Positions 1 to 8,893 of a stretch of DNA of 36,907 bases are shown one piece after another. The position numbers and the translations under genes were made by a program. The DNA comes from an uncultured Synechococcaceae cyanobacterium. Lineage in GTDB: Bacteria; Cyanobacteriota; Cyanobacteriia; PCC-6307; Cyanobiaceae. The notes under the pieces are model-generated. The model did not search any database. It was not told where the DNA came from and saw only the letters and a program-made list of their open reading frames with translations. The stretch's first letter is position 1; each line of letters opens with the position of its first letter. The stretch spans positions 1 through 36,907 of the forward strand of contig CACPJY010000015.1 of the NCBI GenBank assembly GCA_902634405.1, in the 5' to 3' direction.

Positions 1-501
1 TTTTGCATTAAGGGCAAATGGTTTAAGCTCAGGCCCAGCAAATCTATCAAGCCAAGAAAGCTGTTGTGAAAGCGAGCCAAGTATTGCACTCTGATCTTGA
101 GAAGTAAGATCAATTAGCAGTGGCCTTAAAGAAGACAATTGATCTCTATTAATTATCAGGCCATTAACTCTTGAACGACTTACAAAACGATCTTGTCTTT
201 TTCTCCACTCTCTCGTAACAATCAAATCATCATCATCAAGCTCTAAATCGTGCTCATTTATCCAAGAAAGAATTGCATTATTAACAGAAAAAGAGGCTTC
301 TATATGGGCTTCAGTTGCTGTAGATCGGACTATTCGAGAATTAGGTTGAGAGGTCGAGCCACTAAATAAAGCGTCAATCGCATCTATTAACAATGATTTG
401 CCTGCACCGGTTTCTCCTGTAAACACTGTAAAACCTCTTTCGAAAAAGAGTTCGAGGCTTTCGGTGAGGCCAATATTGAAAAGACGAAGACTGTTGAGCA
501 A
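1..501 (-). CDS. recN: DNA repair ATPase RecN, N-terminal part (cut by window edge)
   Basis: RecN is an SMC-like ATPase that acts at DNA double-strand breaks during recombinational repair. The 167 codons present read without a stop to the left edge, so the coiled coil and C-terminal ATPase half lie outside. The N-terminus reads MLNSLRLFNIGL, matching the usual RecN opening, followed by a Walker A motif GETGAGKS and LLIDAIDALFSGS, which is typical of RecN/RecF-type ATPases. The frame is closed by an in-frame TAA upstream and offers no ATG there, so I place the start at the TTG at 501, where the family begins. A weak AGGA lies about 16 nt upstream. It is divergent from the ABC1 kinase gene across a 73-bp spacer (502-574) that must hold both promoters. 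Family assignment is strong; the TTG start is inferred. Confidence 0.88.
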   Translation of the reverse strand, partial: MLNSLRLFNIGLTESLELFFERGFTVFTGETGAGKSLLIDAIDALFSGSTSQPNSRIVRSTATEAHIEASFSVNNAILSWINEHDLELDDDDLIVTREWRKRQDRFVSRSRVNGLIINRDQLSSLRPLLIDLTSQDQSAILGSLSQQLSWLDRFAGPELKPFALNAK

Positions 502-574
502 AGGGGTATTAGTATTCCTGTTAACAGTAGCGTTACCTCGCAGAAATTAATAGGGGTCGAACTCCAAAAACACA

Positions 575-2428
575 ATGAAGGATGATCTAACTGATTTTAT
601 TGAAGCGTCAGGGTTGAACCAATATGATCCGCTTGCTATAGAGAAAATATATCAAGGTAATCCTAGCCGGCTAATAAAAAGGCTTTGGCAAACTTTAATG
701 CCAATAGGAGTGTACTTATTTAAAGTCCTGTTTGACAAATTAATAGGAAGACTGAAAAACGAAACGAAAGCTCGACAAAGAGCAAAGGAGTTTACAGATT
801 TACTTGTAAAATTAGGTCCAGCTTTCATAAAAGGAGGTCAGGCGTTATCAACTAGACCGGACATTGTACCAAGAATCTTGTTAGAAGAGTTGTCACAATT
901 ACAAGATCAACTACCAGGCTTTAATAGTGATCTTGCAATGGCCTGTATAGAGGAAGATCTAGAAAGTCCAATAATAGAAATTTTTGAAGATTTAGAAGCA
1001 GATCCAATATCTGCTGCTTCACTAGGACAAGTCCACAAAGGGATATTAAAAAATGGCGATAAAGTAGCAGTTAAAGTCCAGAGACCTGGGTTGAGAGAGC
1101 AAATAACTCTAGACCTTTACATTGTTAGGAAAATAGCGTCTTGGCTAAACAAATATATTGGCCTAATAAGAAGTGATTTAGTAGCACTTATAGATGAGCT
1201 AGGAAAAAGAGTATTTGAAGAAATGGATTACTTAAACGAAGCCAAAAATGGAGAAAGGTTTAAAAAGAATCATGAACACAATAAAAAAATAGCCGTTCCA
1301 AAAATTTATAAACACGCAAGTAGTAGAAGAGTATTAACAATGGAATGGATTGATGGGGTAAAGTTAACCAATTTAGATGCAGTTAAAAAATTAGGAATAG
1401 AGCCTGCTGAAATGGTTGACATCGGAGTTAATTGTAGTCTAGAACAGTTATTAGAGCATGGTTTCTTTCATGCTGATCCACATCCAGGAAATTTACTAGC
1501 TTTAGAAGATGGGAGACTGTGTTATCTTGACTTTGGAATGATGAGTGAAGTCACAAGAGAATCAAGAACGGGTTTGATTCAAGCAGTTGTTCATCTAGTA
1601 AATAAAAGGTTTAATGAATTATCCAAGGATTTTGTGAAGTTAGGTTTCCTGTCAAAAGAAATTGATTTAGAGCCAATTGTTCCAGCTTTTGAATCAGTTT
1701 TTAGTGAAGCATTAAAAACGGGGGTCAATAATATGGATTTTAAAAGTGTTACAGACGATATGTCTGGGGTAATGTATAAATTTCCTTTTAAAGTACCAGC
1801 TTATTATGCATTAATTATAAGATCATTGATAACCTTGGAAGGAATTGCATTAAGTGTAGACCCAAATTTTAAAATACTCGGGGCCGCATACCCTTATTTT
1901 GCAAGAAGATTAATGGAAGATGAAGACCCTGAGCTGAGAAAAAGCTTAAAAGAAATGCTATTTGATGGAGAAAACTTTAAATGGCAAAGATTCAATGATC
2001 TGCTCTCAAGTGCCACCAATCAAAAAGAATTAAATATAGATAACTTAGCAGATCAAATGATGGAATTCATATTTTCTAGCAATGGTGGAATTTTTAGAGA
2101 ACAACTAGTGAACATAATAGTAGATAATATTGATGAATATAGTTGGAAAATATTAAAAGAAATAAGTTATTCCTTACCTATAACACCAACACCTTTAAAA
2201 ATAAAGAAGGAAACAAAAGAACAAGACGTTTTTAATTTAGAGCCTATAAAAAGCTTATTTACCACTGTCCAAAAAATGCCTAGTTCTAAACAAGAACTGA
2301 TTTTGAATAAAATAGTGAAATTAATAAAAGAGCCATTAATGATAGAAATGAGTAAAAAAGTTGCCAAAGGTGTCGCAGAGCGTAGTATTGTTAGGTTTGT
2401 TAAGGTTGCTGCTGGTGTAAGCGTTTAA
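575..2428 (+). CDS. ABC1/AarF/UbiB-family atypical kinase
   Basis: Protein of 617 residues with the hallmarks of the ABC1 (UbiB/COQ8, plastoglobule ABC1K) family: KGGQALSTRPD at 86-96 (the KxGQ motif specific to the family), SAASLGQVHKG at 146-156 (alanine-rich nucleotide loop), VAVKVQRPG at 164-172 with the ATP-binding lysine, HADPHPGN at 299-306 (catalytic loop) and YLDFG at 317-321 (metal-binding DFG). Residues beyond about 450 are a helical C-terminal extension without a recognised motif. Family members support quinone and prenyl-lipid metabolism as ATPases or kinases; in cyanobacteria plastoquinone or tocopherol metabolism is a reasonable inference, but no substrate can be read from the sequence. 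The DUF1400 gene follows after 4 nt and thrC after that, suggesting cotranscription. No clear Shine-Dalgarno sequence precedes the ATG. Confidence 0.92.
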   Translation: MKDDLTDFIEASGLNQYDPLAIEKIYQGNPSRLIKRLWQTLMPIGVYLFKVLFDKLIGRLKNETKARQRAKEFTDLLVKLGPAFIKGGQALSTRPDIVPRILLEELSQLQDQLPGFNSDLAMACIEEDLESPIIEIFEDLEADPISAASLGQVHKGILKNGDKVAVKVQRPGLREQITLDLYIVRKIASWLNKYIGLIRSDLVALIDELGKRVFEEMDYLNEAKNGERFKKNHEHNKKIAVPKIYKHASSRRVLTMEWIDGVKLTNLDAVKKLGIEPAEMVDIGVNCSLEQLLEHGFFHADPHPGNLLALEDGRLCYLDFGMMSEVTRESRTGLIQAVVHLVNKRFNELSKDFVKLGFLSKEIDLEPIVPAFESVFSEALKTGVNNMDFKSVTDDMSGVMYKFPFKVPAYYALIIRSLITLEGIALSVDPNFKILGAAYPYFARRLMEDEDPELRKSLKEMLFDGENFKWQRFNDLLSSATNQKELNIDNLADQMMEFIFSSNGGIFREQLVNIIVDNIDEYSWKILKEISYSLPITPTPLKIKKETKEQDVFNLEPIKSLFTTVQKMPSSKQELILNKIVKLIKEPLMIEMSKKVAKGVAERSIVRFVKVAAGVSV

Positions 2429-2432
2429 AATA

Positions 2433-3008
2433 ATGAAGATGACAATCTCGTTTCTTTTTAAACACTACAAACTAATCATTCTTACTTTTTTTCAATTATT
2501 TATTATTGAATCAACGGCTGGAATAAAAGCAGCTGAAAAGATTTCACTAATAAGCGGCGGATTTATAAGATCAATAGAGGTATCAAACATAGAGCATCTT
2601 GCAAAAACTGGTGAGGCAACAGGTTTCTTAGCAGAAGTAATAAAAATGTCAAACCAAAATCCAAATGAAGTTAGAGAATTACTAAAGCAAGATGTAGAAC
2701 TGCCACTAGTCTTAAGTACTAAATTAATGAAAAGCAAAATAGGTGAAGTAATTCTCGGTAGAGTGGCAAAAATAATACACCCAGTAAAAGTAACTAAAAC
2801 ATCAATTGGTGTATCTGCAATCCGAAGTGGTGTAATCAAAGGTTTAGCAGAAGGAAATGGGAGAATAAACACATTACTATTCATTAAATCATATCCAAAT
2901 AAAACCATGGCAATAAACGTACCTGCTTTATTGAAAGTTGTGAATAAAGTTGAATCAATTAAGGATCTAATGGAATTCTTTTCTGATTCTCCGCTTGAAG
3001 ATCTATAG
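2433..3008 (+). CDS. Secreted stand-alone DUF1400-domain protein
   Basis: Protein of 191 residues. Residues 1-34 are a signal peptide: basic start, hydrophobic core [12 protein letters not shown], and a likely cleavage near [11 protein letters not shown]. The mature part ([24 protein letters not shown] onwards) resembles the DUF1400 domain found at the N-terminus of cyanobacterial secreted alpha/beta hydrolases: a short beta start, a '[16 protein letters not shown]' helix, then helices with repeated Leu/Val and a final [12 protein letters not shown] segment. No alpha/beta hydrolase (no GxSxG nucleophile elbow) follows; the protein simply ends with an acidic tail SPLEDL. It lies 4 nt after the ABC1 kinase gene and its 3' end overlaps or abuts the thrC region. 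Function unknown; export to periplasm or lumen is inferred from the signal peptide. The DUF1400 assignment is from memory of the family. Confidence 0.75.
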   Translation: MKMTISFLFKHYKLIILTFFQLFIIESTAGIKAAEKISLISGGFIRSIEVSNIEHLAKTGEATGFLAEVIKMSNQNPNEVRELLKQDVELPLVLSTKLMKSKIGEVILGRVAKIIHPVKVTKTSIGVSAIRSGVIKGLAEGNGRINTLLFIKSYPNKTMAINVPALLKVVNKVESIKDLMEFFSDSPLEDL

Positions 3009-3033
3009 AATAATACAGTTAAGAATTAATCAG

Positions 3034-4149
3034 ATGCCGCTAATTAAAAAACTGAGAGCAACGTTTTTCAATAACTCACCGAATAAAGAGTGGCCTGGAT
3101 TAATAGAGGCATACAGGTCAAAACTACCAGTATCTAAAAAAACACCAATAATAACTTTGAAAGAAGGAAATACTCCATTAATAGAATTAAAAAACATTTC
3201 TAATCAAATCGGGAGAGGTGTCAAAGTTTTTGCAAAATATGATGGACTAAACCCAACAGGTTCATTTAAAGATCGAGGAATGACAATGGCTATAAGCAAA
3301 GCCAAAGAGAAGGGTTGCGAGGCTGTGATTTGTGCAAGCACGGGCAATACATCTGCTGCTGCTGCTGCTTACGCTAAAAAAGGTGGAATGAGGTGTTTTG
3401 TATTAATTCCAGAAGGTTATGTCGCGCAAGGTAAATTAGCTCAGGCATTAGTTTATGGAGCAGAAGTTTTATCTATAAAAGGTAATTTTGATATAGCACT
3501 AGAAATAGTACAAAAAATGGCAAATGATTATCCTTTAACACTAGTGAATTCAGTAAATCCATATAGATTAGAAGGGCAAAAAACTGCAGCGTTCGAAATC
3601 ATTGATGCCTTAGGAGAAGCACCTGATTGGTTATGTATCCCTATGGGAAATGCTGGAAACATAACGGCTTATTGGATGGGCTTTAAAGAGTATTACAAAG
3701 CTGGAATATCTAAAAATCTACCAAAGATGATGGGGTTTCAAGCAAAAGGATCTGCTCCGCTTGTCTACAAAAAAACAATTGAAAAACCTGAAACAATAGC
3801 TACAGCTATTAGAATTGGTAACCCAGTTAATAGAGAAAAGGCAATAAAAGTGAAACAAGAAAGTAATGGTCAATTCGAAGCTGTTACTGATTCTGAAATA
3901 ATTAATGCTTATCAATTATTAGGATCTGAAGAAGGTATTTTTTGTGAACCTGCTAGTGCAGCATCAGTAGCAGGTCTTTTAAAAAATTCAAAAAAGGTTC
4001 CAGAAAACACAAAAATTGTATGTGTATTAACTGGAAACGGGTTAAAAGATCCTGATTGTGCAATTAATAACCACAAAGCAACCTTTCATAAAGGCTTAGA
4101 ACCAGACTTAAGAGAATTAACAAAAGTAATGAAAATCAAACAGATTTGA
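3034..4149 (+). CDS. thrC: Threonine synthase
   Basis: PLP enzyme converting O-phosphohomoserine to threonine in the cytoplasm, the last step of threonine synthesis. Counting from the ATG at 3034 (371 residues), the PLP lysine is Lys79 in GSFKDRG (77-82), the substrate loop is STGNTSA at 102-108, and the glycine-rich PLP-phosphate loop GNAGN is at 205-209. These match the fold-type II threonine synthases rather than serine/threonine dehydratases, and [12 protein letters not shown] is a typical threonine-synthase segment. The frame stays open back to a TTG at 2995, which would overlap the upstream gene by 14 nt, but the ATG at 3034 gives the N-terminus expected for the family (MPLIKKLR). It is followed by the long intergenic region containing the putative origin. 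Confidence 0.93.
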   Translation: MPLIKKLRATFFNNSPNKEWPGLIEAYRSKLPVSKKTPIITLKEGNTPLIELKNISNQIGRGVKVFAKYDGLNPTGSFKDRGMTMAISKAKEKGCEAVICASTGNTSAAAAAYAKKGGMRCFVLIPEGYVAQGKLAQALVYGAEVLSIKGNFDIALEIVQKMANDYPLTLVNSVNPYRLEGQKTAAFEIIDALGEAPDWLCIPMGNAGNITAYWMGFKEYYKAGISKNLPKMMGFQAKGSAPLVYKKTIEKPETIATAIRIGNPVNREKAIKVKQESNGQFEAVTDSEIINAYQLLGSEEGIFCEPASAASVAGLLKNSKKVPENTKIVCVLTGNGLKDPDCAINNHKATFHKGLEPDLRELTKVMKIKQI

Positions 4150-4488
4150 TAGACAATTAAAATTCTGGTTGGGGAAAACAAACAAAATACCCATTAAAAA
4201 TCTGTGGAAAAAAGGATTTATAAGGTTTGAGGAATGACCCAAAATAGCTTTTGAGGAAATACTGAAGGGTTTTTGAAGAAACCAAGCAATTAATTCCACA
4301 TTGAATTTTTACAAAATCTAATGCTATAAAAGGGAAAAAAGGTTTTTTCCACTTTTCCACAAGCCCTACTACTACTAAATTTCAATTCTTTTAAAACATA
4401 TAGAATTAATAGAAGTAAGAGAATTTATTTTTCTATCTTTTTGTTCCTTTGGGATTTTCAAAATGAATTTGCTGGTTATCTTTGAAAC
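4150..4488. other. Putative replication origin (oriC) upstream of dnaN
   Basis: This 339-bp gap is the only stretch over 300 bases without a gene. It contains two exact copies of TTTTCCACA, the DnaA-box form known from Synechococcus/Synechocystis: 4203-4211 (minus strand, read TGTGGAAAA) and 4353-4361 (plus strand). One-mismatch copies sit at 4345-4353 (TTTTCCACT, abutting the exact box) and 4170-4178 (TGGGGAAAA); AATTCCACA at 4292-4300 has two mismatches. Boxes are followed by an AT-rich tract at about 4376-4440 that could unwind. dnaN, commonly origin-linked in cyanobacteria, starts directly after, and plus-strand genes change from A-rich to T-rich across this gap. The dnaN promoter must also lie here, but I cannot fix its -35/-10 elements. 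Confidence 0.72.
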
Positions 4489-5625
4489 ATGAAATTTGTT
4501 TGCTCACAGACTGAATTGAACTCTGCACTCCAACTGGTGAGCAGAGCAGTGCCAGCACGTCCAACACACCCAGTTTTAGGAAACGTTCTTTTAACAGCTG
4601 ATCAAAGTACAAATCGATTAAGCCTTACAGGCTTTGATTTGAACCTCGGAATTCAAACCAGTTTTAAAGCATCTATAGAAAACAGTGGTGCCATTACCAT
4701 ACCTGCGAGGATATTTTTTGAAATAGTTTCTAAGCTTTCTACTGAATCTCCAATTACTTTAAGTGTTAATGAAGAGGATCAGACGATAGATCTAACTAGT
4801 TTATCTAGTAGTTTTCAAATGAGAGGTATGCCTTCAGATGATTTTCCAGATCTTCCTTTAGTGCAGAGCGGTAATTCTTTAAAAATTAATATTGGTTATT
4901 TGGTCAAATCTTTAAAAAGTACATTGTTTGCATGTAGCAATGATGAAGCTAAGCAATTGTTAACAGGTGTTCATCTTAGTTTCAATTCTGAATCGATGGA
5001 AACAGCTGCCACAGATGGTCATAGATTAGCTGTTTTAAATATTAAAGATGCTAATAAAGAGACAGAAGATCTTGATTTTTCTGTCACATTACCTTCTAGA
5101 TCACTTCGAGAAATAGAAAGACTAATTAGTTCTTGGGACAAGGATAAATCAGTTACTTTATTTTATGATCAAGGACAAGTTGTTTTTTTGTCAGAGGATC
5201 AAATATTAACTTCAAGAACTCTTGAAGGTGTTTATCCAAACTATAAAGAATTAATACCATTAGAATTCTCTAAAATTATTGAAATAGATAGAAAATCATT
5301 TATTTCCTCATTAGAACGAGTAGGAGTTTTAGCTGATCAACATAATAATATTGTACGTATCAGTGCTTCTGCTTCTCAATTACTTGATATTACAGCTGAT
5401 GCTCAAGATGTAGGGAAAGGATTTGAGTCTATTCCCATTGTTTATTCTGGTGAATCTCTAGAAATAGCTTTTAATGTTAAGTACGTTTTGGAGGGTTTAA
5501 AGGCTATTGATTCTGATAAGATTTTTTTGAAGTGTAATACACCAACTACACCTGCTGTTTTATCTACTACTGAATCTGATATTGGTTTAACATATTTAGT
5601 TATGCCTGTACAAATCAGAACTTGA
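4489..5625 (+). CDS. dnaN: DNA polymerase III beta subunit (sliding clamp)
   Basis: The clamp encircles DNA as a dimer and tethers the replicative polymerase. The 378 residues agree with the usual 365-390. N-terminal MKFVCSQTELNSALQLVSRAV, the central ATDGHRLA segment (domain 2 signature) and the C-terminal end YLVMPVQIRT are typical of bacterial beta clamps (usual ending YVVMPMRL). Three similar domains of roughly 125 residues each fit the length. It is the first gene to the right of the putative origin and the stop codon overlaps the next gene by 4 nt, indicating translational coupling. Neither dnaA nor recF, its common neighbours in other bacteria, is adjacent, consistent with cyanobacteria in which dnaA lies elsewhere. 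Confidence 0.97.
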   Translation: MKFVCSQTELNSALQLVSRAVPARPTHPVLGNVLLTADQSTNRLSLTGFDLNLGIQTSFKASIENSGAITIPARIFFEIVSKLSTESPITLSVNEEDQTIDLTSLSSSFQMRGMPSDDFPDLPLVQSGNSLKINIGYLVKSLKSTLFACSNDEAKQLLTGVHLSFNSESMETAATDGHRLAVLNIKDANKETEDLDFSVTLPSRSLREIERLISSWDKDKSVTLFYDQGQVVFLSEDQILTSRTLEGVYPNYKELIPLEFSKIIEIDRKSFISSLERVGVLADQHNNIVRISASASQLLDITADAQDVGKGFESIPIVYSGESLEIAFNVKYVLEGLKAIDSDKIFLKCNTPTTPAVLSTTESDIGLTYLVMPVQIRT

Positions 5626-6410
5626 AAATTCCTAGCAAATTATTATTAAGTGATCTATTAAGACATCGTGTAATTTGTGACTTAGGAATTGATCATGGTC
5701 CTGGAGTTCTAGTATGGATGCATCCGCCAGTTCATAGAATTCTAGGTTGGGTTTCCCGTCCTTCTGCAATTAATGTTTCACGGCATATTTGGAAATTAAA
5801 TCAAATCTGTGGGATTACTTCTAACCAAATTTTCGTGAAAGGAAACCCCTCGGAAGCAAAACCATCGATATTGGATACTTTACCAACAATAATCTCTTCC
5901 AGTCTGTTAGATGTTGATGGTAATTTTTTAGGTAAAATTGTAGATGCTACTTTTAACCCATTTGATGGAGTAATAGAAAATTATTTAGTCTCTAGAACAG
6001 ATCCTCGCATCCCTGGTACAAGTCGTTGGAGTTTGATGATAGGAAAAATTAAGGGTTATCAAGCTGGGTTTGTTTTTTCAGACTTTACTTCTTTAGATGA
6101 TCTTCCTTTACTCCATTCAAGTTTACGTCAGAAGTTTATAGACAAGTCAGCTTTTTTGAAAGAGCAAATTCTTGATATCGGTGAAAGGGCTAATAATAAA
6201 TTGGAGGGATGGATTGATGATATTCCAAAACCTGATGATAGTTTTGACAACCCCACTTCAGAAGATCTCGAACAAGATTCTTTTCTCGAAGATTGGAATA
6301 ATAGTGATAATGAAGTCATTCCTGAAAAATGGCCTTCTGGTTCTGAAAAACTTCAATATCGTTCAAAACGATCTAAAGTTATAGATAATGAATCAGACCC
6401 ATGGATCTGA
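5622..6410 (+). CDS. PRC-barrel domain protein of unknown function
   Basis: Protein of 262 residues, cytoplasmic by appearance (no signal peptide or membrane helix). An N-terminal segment LSDLLRHRVICDLGIDHGPG (9-28) and a second one SSLLDVDGNFLGKIVDATFNP (94-113) look like paired PRC-barrel halves, the small beta barrel used in RNA processing (RimM) and photosynthetic reaction-centre H subunits. The tail (about 195-262) is acidic, then basic, and looks disordered. The TTG at 5622 overlaps the dnaN stop as TTGA; no ATG is available near the start, and the overlap argues for coupling to dnaN. A gene of this type between dnaN and purL is, as I recall, conserved in marine picocyanobacteria. The function is unknown; a link to replication is only suggested by position. 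Confidence 0.8.
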   Translation: MKIPSKLLLSDLLRHRVICDLGIDHGPGVLVWMHPPVHRILGWVSRPSAINVSRHIWKLNQICGITSNQIFVKGNPSEAKPSILDTLPTIISSSLLDVDGNFLGKIVDATFNPFDGVIENYLVSRTDPRIPGTSRWSLMIGKIKGYQAGFVFSDFTSLDDLPLLHSSLRQKFIDKSAFLKEQILDIGERANNKLEGWIDDIPKPDDSFDNPTSEDLEQDSFLEDWNNSDNEVIPEKWPSGSEKLQYRSKRSKVIDNESDPWI

Positions 6411-6434
6411 CTAACTGTAAACTTTGTTTTTCTT

Positions 6435-8822
6435 ATGTTTTCGCACAATGATTCTTCGATTTTTAAAACCGATTATGATGTACAGACTGCTCTTAATAAA
6501 GAGGGTTTAAAGCCATCAGATTATAAAGAAATTTGTAAACGACTTAAGAGAGCCCCAAATCGTGTCGAACTTGGCATGTTTGGAGTCATGTGGTCTGAAC
6601 ATTGTTGTTACCGAAACTCAAAACCTCTTTTATTAAACTTTCCCACAACAGGTCCTCGTATTCTTGTAGGACCTGGCGAAAATGCTGGTGTTGTTGATAT
6701 TGGATCAAACCAAAAACTTGTTTTTAAGATCGAAAGTCATAATCATCCTTCTGCTATAGAACCTTTTCAGGGTGCTGCTACAGGAGTTGGAGGCATTTTA
6801 AGAGACATTTTCACAATGGGTGCTAGACCTATTGCTTTGCTTAATGCTCTTAGGTTCGGCCCTCTAGAAGAGGATAGAAATATTGCTCTAATGGAGGGTG
6901 TCGTTGCTGGAATTGCTCATTACGGAAACTGTGTGGGTGTTCCGACTATTGGCGGAGAGGTTTCCTTTGATAGTAGTTACACAGGGAACCCTCTTGTTAA
7001 TGCTATGGCTCTTGGTCTCATGGAGACAGATGACATAGTTTGCTCGGGAGCATCTGGTGTTGATTATCCAGTTTTGTATGTAGGAAGTACTACTGGTCGA
7101 GATGGGATGGGTGGAGCAAGTTTTGCTAGCTCGGAATTAACCAGTTCTTCTTTAGATGATAGACCTGCAGTACAGGTGGGAGATCCTTTTTTGGAAAAAG
7201 GTTTAATAGAAGCTTGTTTAGAAGTTTTTAAATCTGGCGATATTGTTGCTGCTCAAGATATGGGCGCAGCAGGTCTTACGTGTAGCTCTTCTGAGATGGC
7301 TTCAAAAGGTGGAATGGGAATAGAACTAGATCTTGATTTAGTACCTGCTCGAGAAGCCAATATGTCGGCTTATGAATATCTTTTATCAGAATCTCAGGAG
7401 AGAATGCTATTTATTGTAAAGCCAGGCTCTGAGCAAAATGTAATTAACAAGATTAAAAAATGGGATTTAAATGCTATCGTAGTTGGAAAAGTTCTTAAAG
7501 ATAATGTTGTTAGAGTATTACATCATGGGAATATAGTTGCAGATTTACCAGCAAGTGCATTAGCTGATGATACTCCTGTAGAAAATCATGATTTATTAAA
7601 GGAACCTCCTTCTGAAGTTTTAGATTTATGGAAGTGGTCTGAGGATACATTACCTGATTGTGATATTTCTGGAATTCATATGATTAATCATATGAATCAA
7701 TCTTTTATATCTTGGAATAATGTGTTGTTGAAACTCTTAGATTTTCCTAATATCGCTTCTAAAAGATGGATTTATCAACAATATGATTATCAAGTTCAAT
7801 CTAATACTGTTTATTATCCAGGTTGTTCTGATGCAGCTATTATCAGAATTAGAGATCAAAATTTTAAATCTTCTGATATTCAACAAAATAGAGGTATTGC
7901 AGCTTGTGTAGATTGTCCTAACCGACTTGTTTTTCTGGATCCAGAAAGAGGCTCAATAGCGGCTGTGGCAGAAGCTGCTAGAAATTTAACCTGCGTTGGT
8001 GCAACACCTTTAGCTGTAACAGATAACTTAAATTTCTCCTCTCCTGATGATCCCACCGGTTATTGGCAACTATCAATGTCTTGTAAAGGTATAGCTACCG
8101 CATGTGATGAGTTTTCAACGCCTGTAATAGGAGGCAATGTTTCTTTGTATAATGAGACGCGAATTGACTCCAATAAAAAGAAACCTATCCATCCCACTCC
8201 TGTTATAGGAATGGTTGGTCTAATAGAAGATTTGTCTAATATTTGTGATCAATCTTTTAAATCAAATAAAGATCTTATCTATATGCTAGGTATTCCAACC
8301 TCTAATAACTTTATTAAAGATAAAAGAATATCTTTGGCAGGAAGTACTTATTTAGAAGTTATTCATGGATTAGTAGCAGGTCGACCTCCTTCAATAGATT
8401 TTGATTTAGAGAAGGCTATTCAAAACTTTGTTCGTTTTTCTATATCACAAGGAATTCTGAAATCAGCTCATGATGTTAGTGATGGTGGAATAGCAATTGC
8501 ATTAGCAGAGTCGTGTATTTCCTCTAATAAAGGTGCAACTATTGACTTAAAATTTTCCGAACAGCGAATAGATAATTTATTATTTGCAGAAGGAGGTTCT
8601 AGAATTATTGTGAGTATCGATAGTTCAGATCTTGATAAATGGCAAGCAGAATTTTCAGAAAAATTAGGAACTAATGGTTTTGGAGAATTCCTAACCTTTT
8701 TAGGTTCTGTAACGGACGAAAAACAACTTCAAATATATAATGAAGGAAAAATCTTGGTTGACCTACCTATTGAAAAACTTGTCACAAGTTTTGAAAATGC
8801 AATTCCCAGACGAATGAATTAA
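6435..8822 (+). CDS. purL: Phosphoribosylformylglycinamidine synthase II
   Basis: ATP-dependent synthetase that makes FGAM from FGAR in de novo purine synthesis, working with PurQ (glutaminase) and PurS, neither of which is in the window. The 795 residues fit the small, separate-subunit PurL class. Visible motifs: MWSEHCCY at 52-59 with the SEHC active-site signature, [20 protein letters not shown] at 98-117 (ATP and FGAR binding), and [20 protein letters not shown] and [15 protein letters not shown] from the two AIRS-type repeats. It starts 24 nt after the PRC-barrel gene and is followed by purF after 71 nt, the usual purL-purF pairing. Confidence 0.97.
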   Translation: MFSHNDSSIFKTDYDVQTALNKEGLKPSDYKEICKRLKRAPNRVELGMFGVMWSEHCCYRNSKPLLLNFPTTGPRILVGPGENAGVVDIGSNQKLVFKIESHNHPSAIEPFQGAATGVGGILRDIFTMGARPIALLNALRFGPLEEDRNIALMEGVVAGIAHYGNCVGVPTIGGEVSFDSSYTGNPLVNAMALGLMETDDIVCSGASGVDYPVLYVGSTTGRDGMGGASFASSELTSSSLDDRPAVQVGDPFLEKGLIEACLEVFKSGDIVAAQDMGAAGLTCSSSEMASKGGMGIELDLDLVPAREANMSAYEYLLSESQERMLFIVKPGSEQNVINKIKKWDLNAIVVGKVLKDNVVRVLHHGNIVADLPASALADDTPVENHDLLKEPPSEVLDLWKWSEDTLPDCDISGIHMINHMNQSFISWNNVLLKLLDFPNIASKRWIYQQYDYQVQSNTVYYPGCSDAAIIRIRDQNFKSSDIQQNRGIAACVDCPNRLVFLDPERGSIAAVAEAARNLTCVGATPLAVTDNLNFSSPDDPTGYWQLSMSCKGIATACDEFSTPVIGGNVSLYNETRIDSNKKKPIHPTPVIGMVGLIEDLSNICDQSFKSNKDLIYMLGIPTSNNFIKDKRISLAGSTYLEVIHGLVAGRPPSIDFDLEKAIQNFVRFSISQGILKSAHDVSDGGIAIALAESCISSNKGATIDLKFSEQRIDNLLFAEGGSRIIVSIDSSDLDKWQAEFSEKLGTNGFGEFLTFLGSVTDEKQLQIYNEGKILVDLPIEKLVTSFENAIPRRMN

Positions 8823-8893
8823 AGTTCTTTTTACCATTTTATATTAAAATCTTGAACACGACTTCTTTTTATTTCCTGAGACTGTGAGTCACT

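Noticed and set aside
2492-2908. A 138-codon open frame antisense to the DUF1400 gene
   Set aside because: Open antisense frames are common opposite A-rich coding; its translation resembles no protein family, while the sense frame has a signal peptide.
4117-4360. Short minus-strand open frames of about 60-67 codons in the thrC-dnaN gap
   Set aside because: They run through the DnaA boxes, have Phe/Ser-rich translations typical of AT-rich non-coding DNA, and no start signal.
8822-8893. A purF promoter with -10 TAAAAT at 8845-8850
   Set aside because: No -35 at suitable spacing and AT-rich DNA makes such hexamers frequent; mentioned only as weak.
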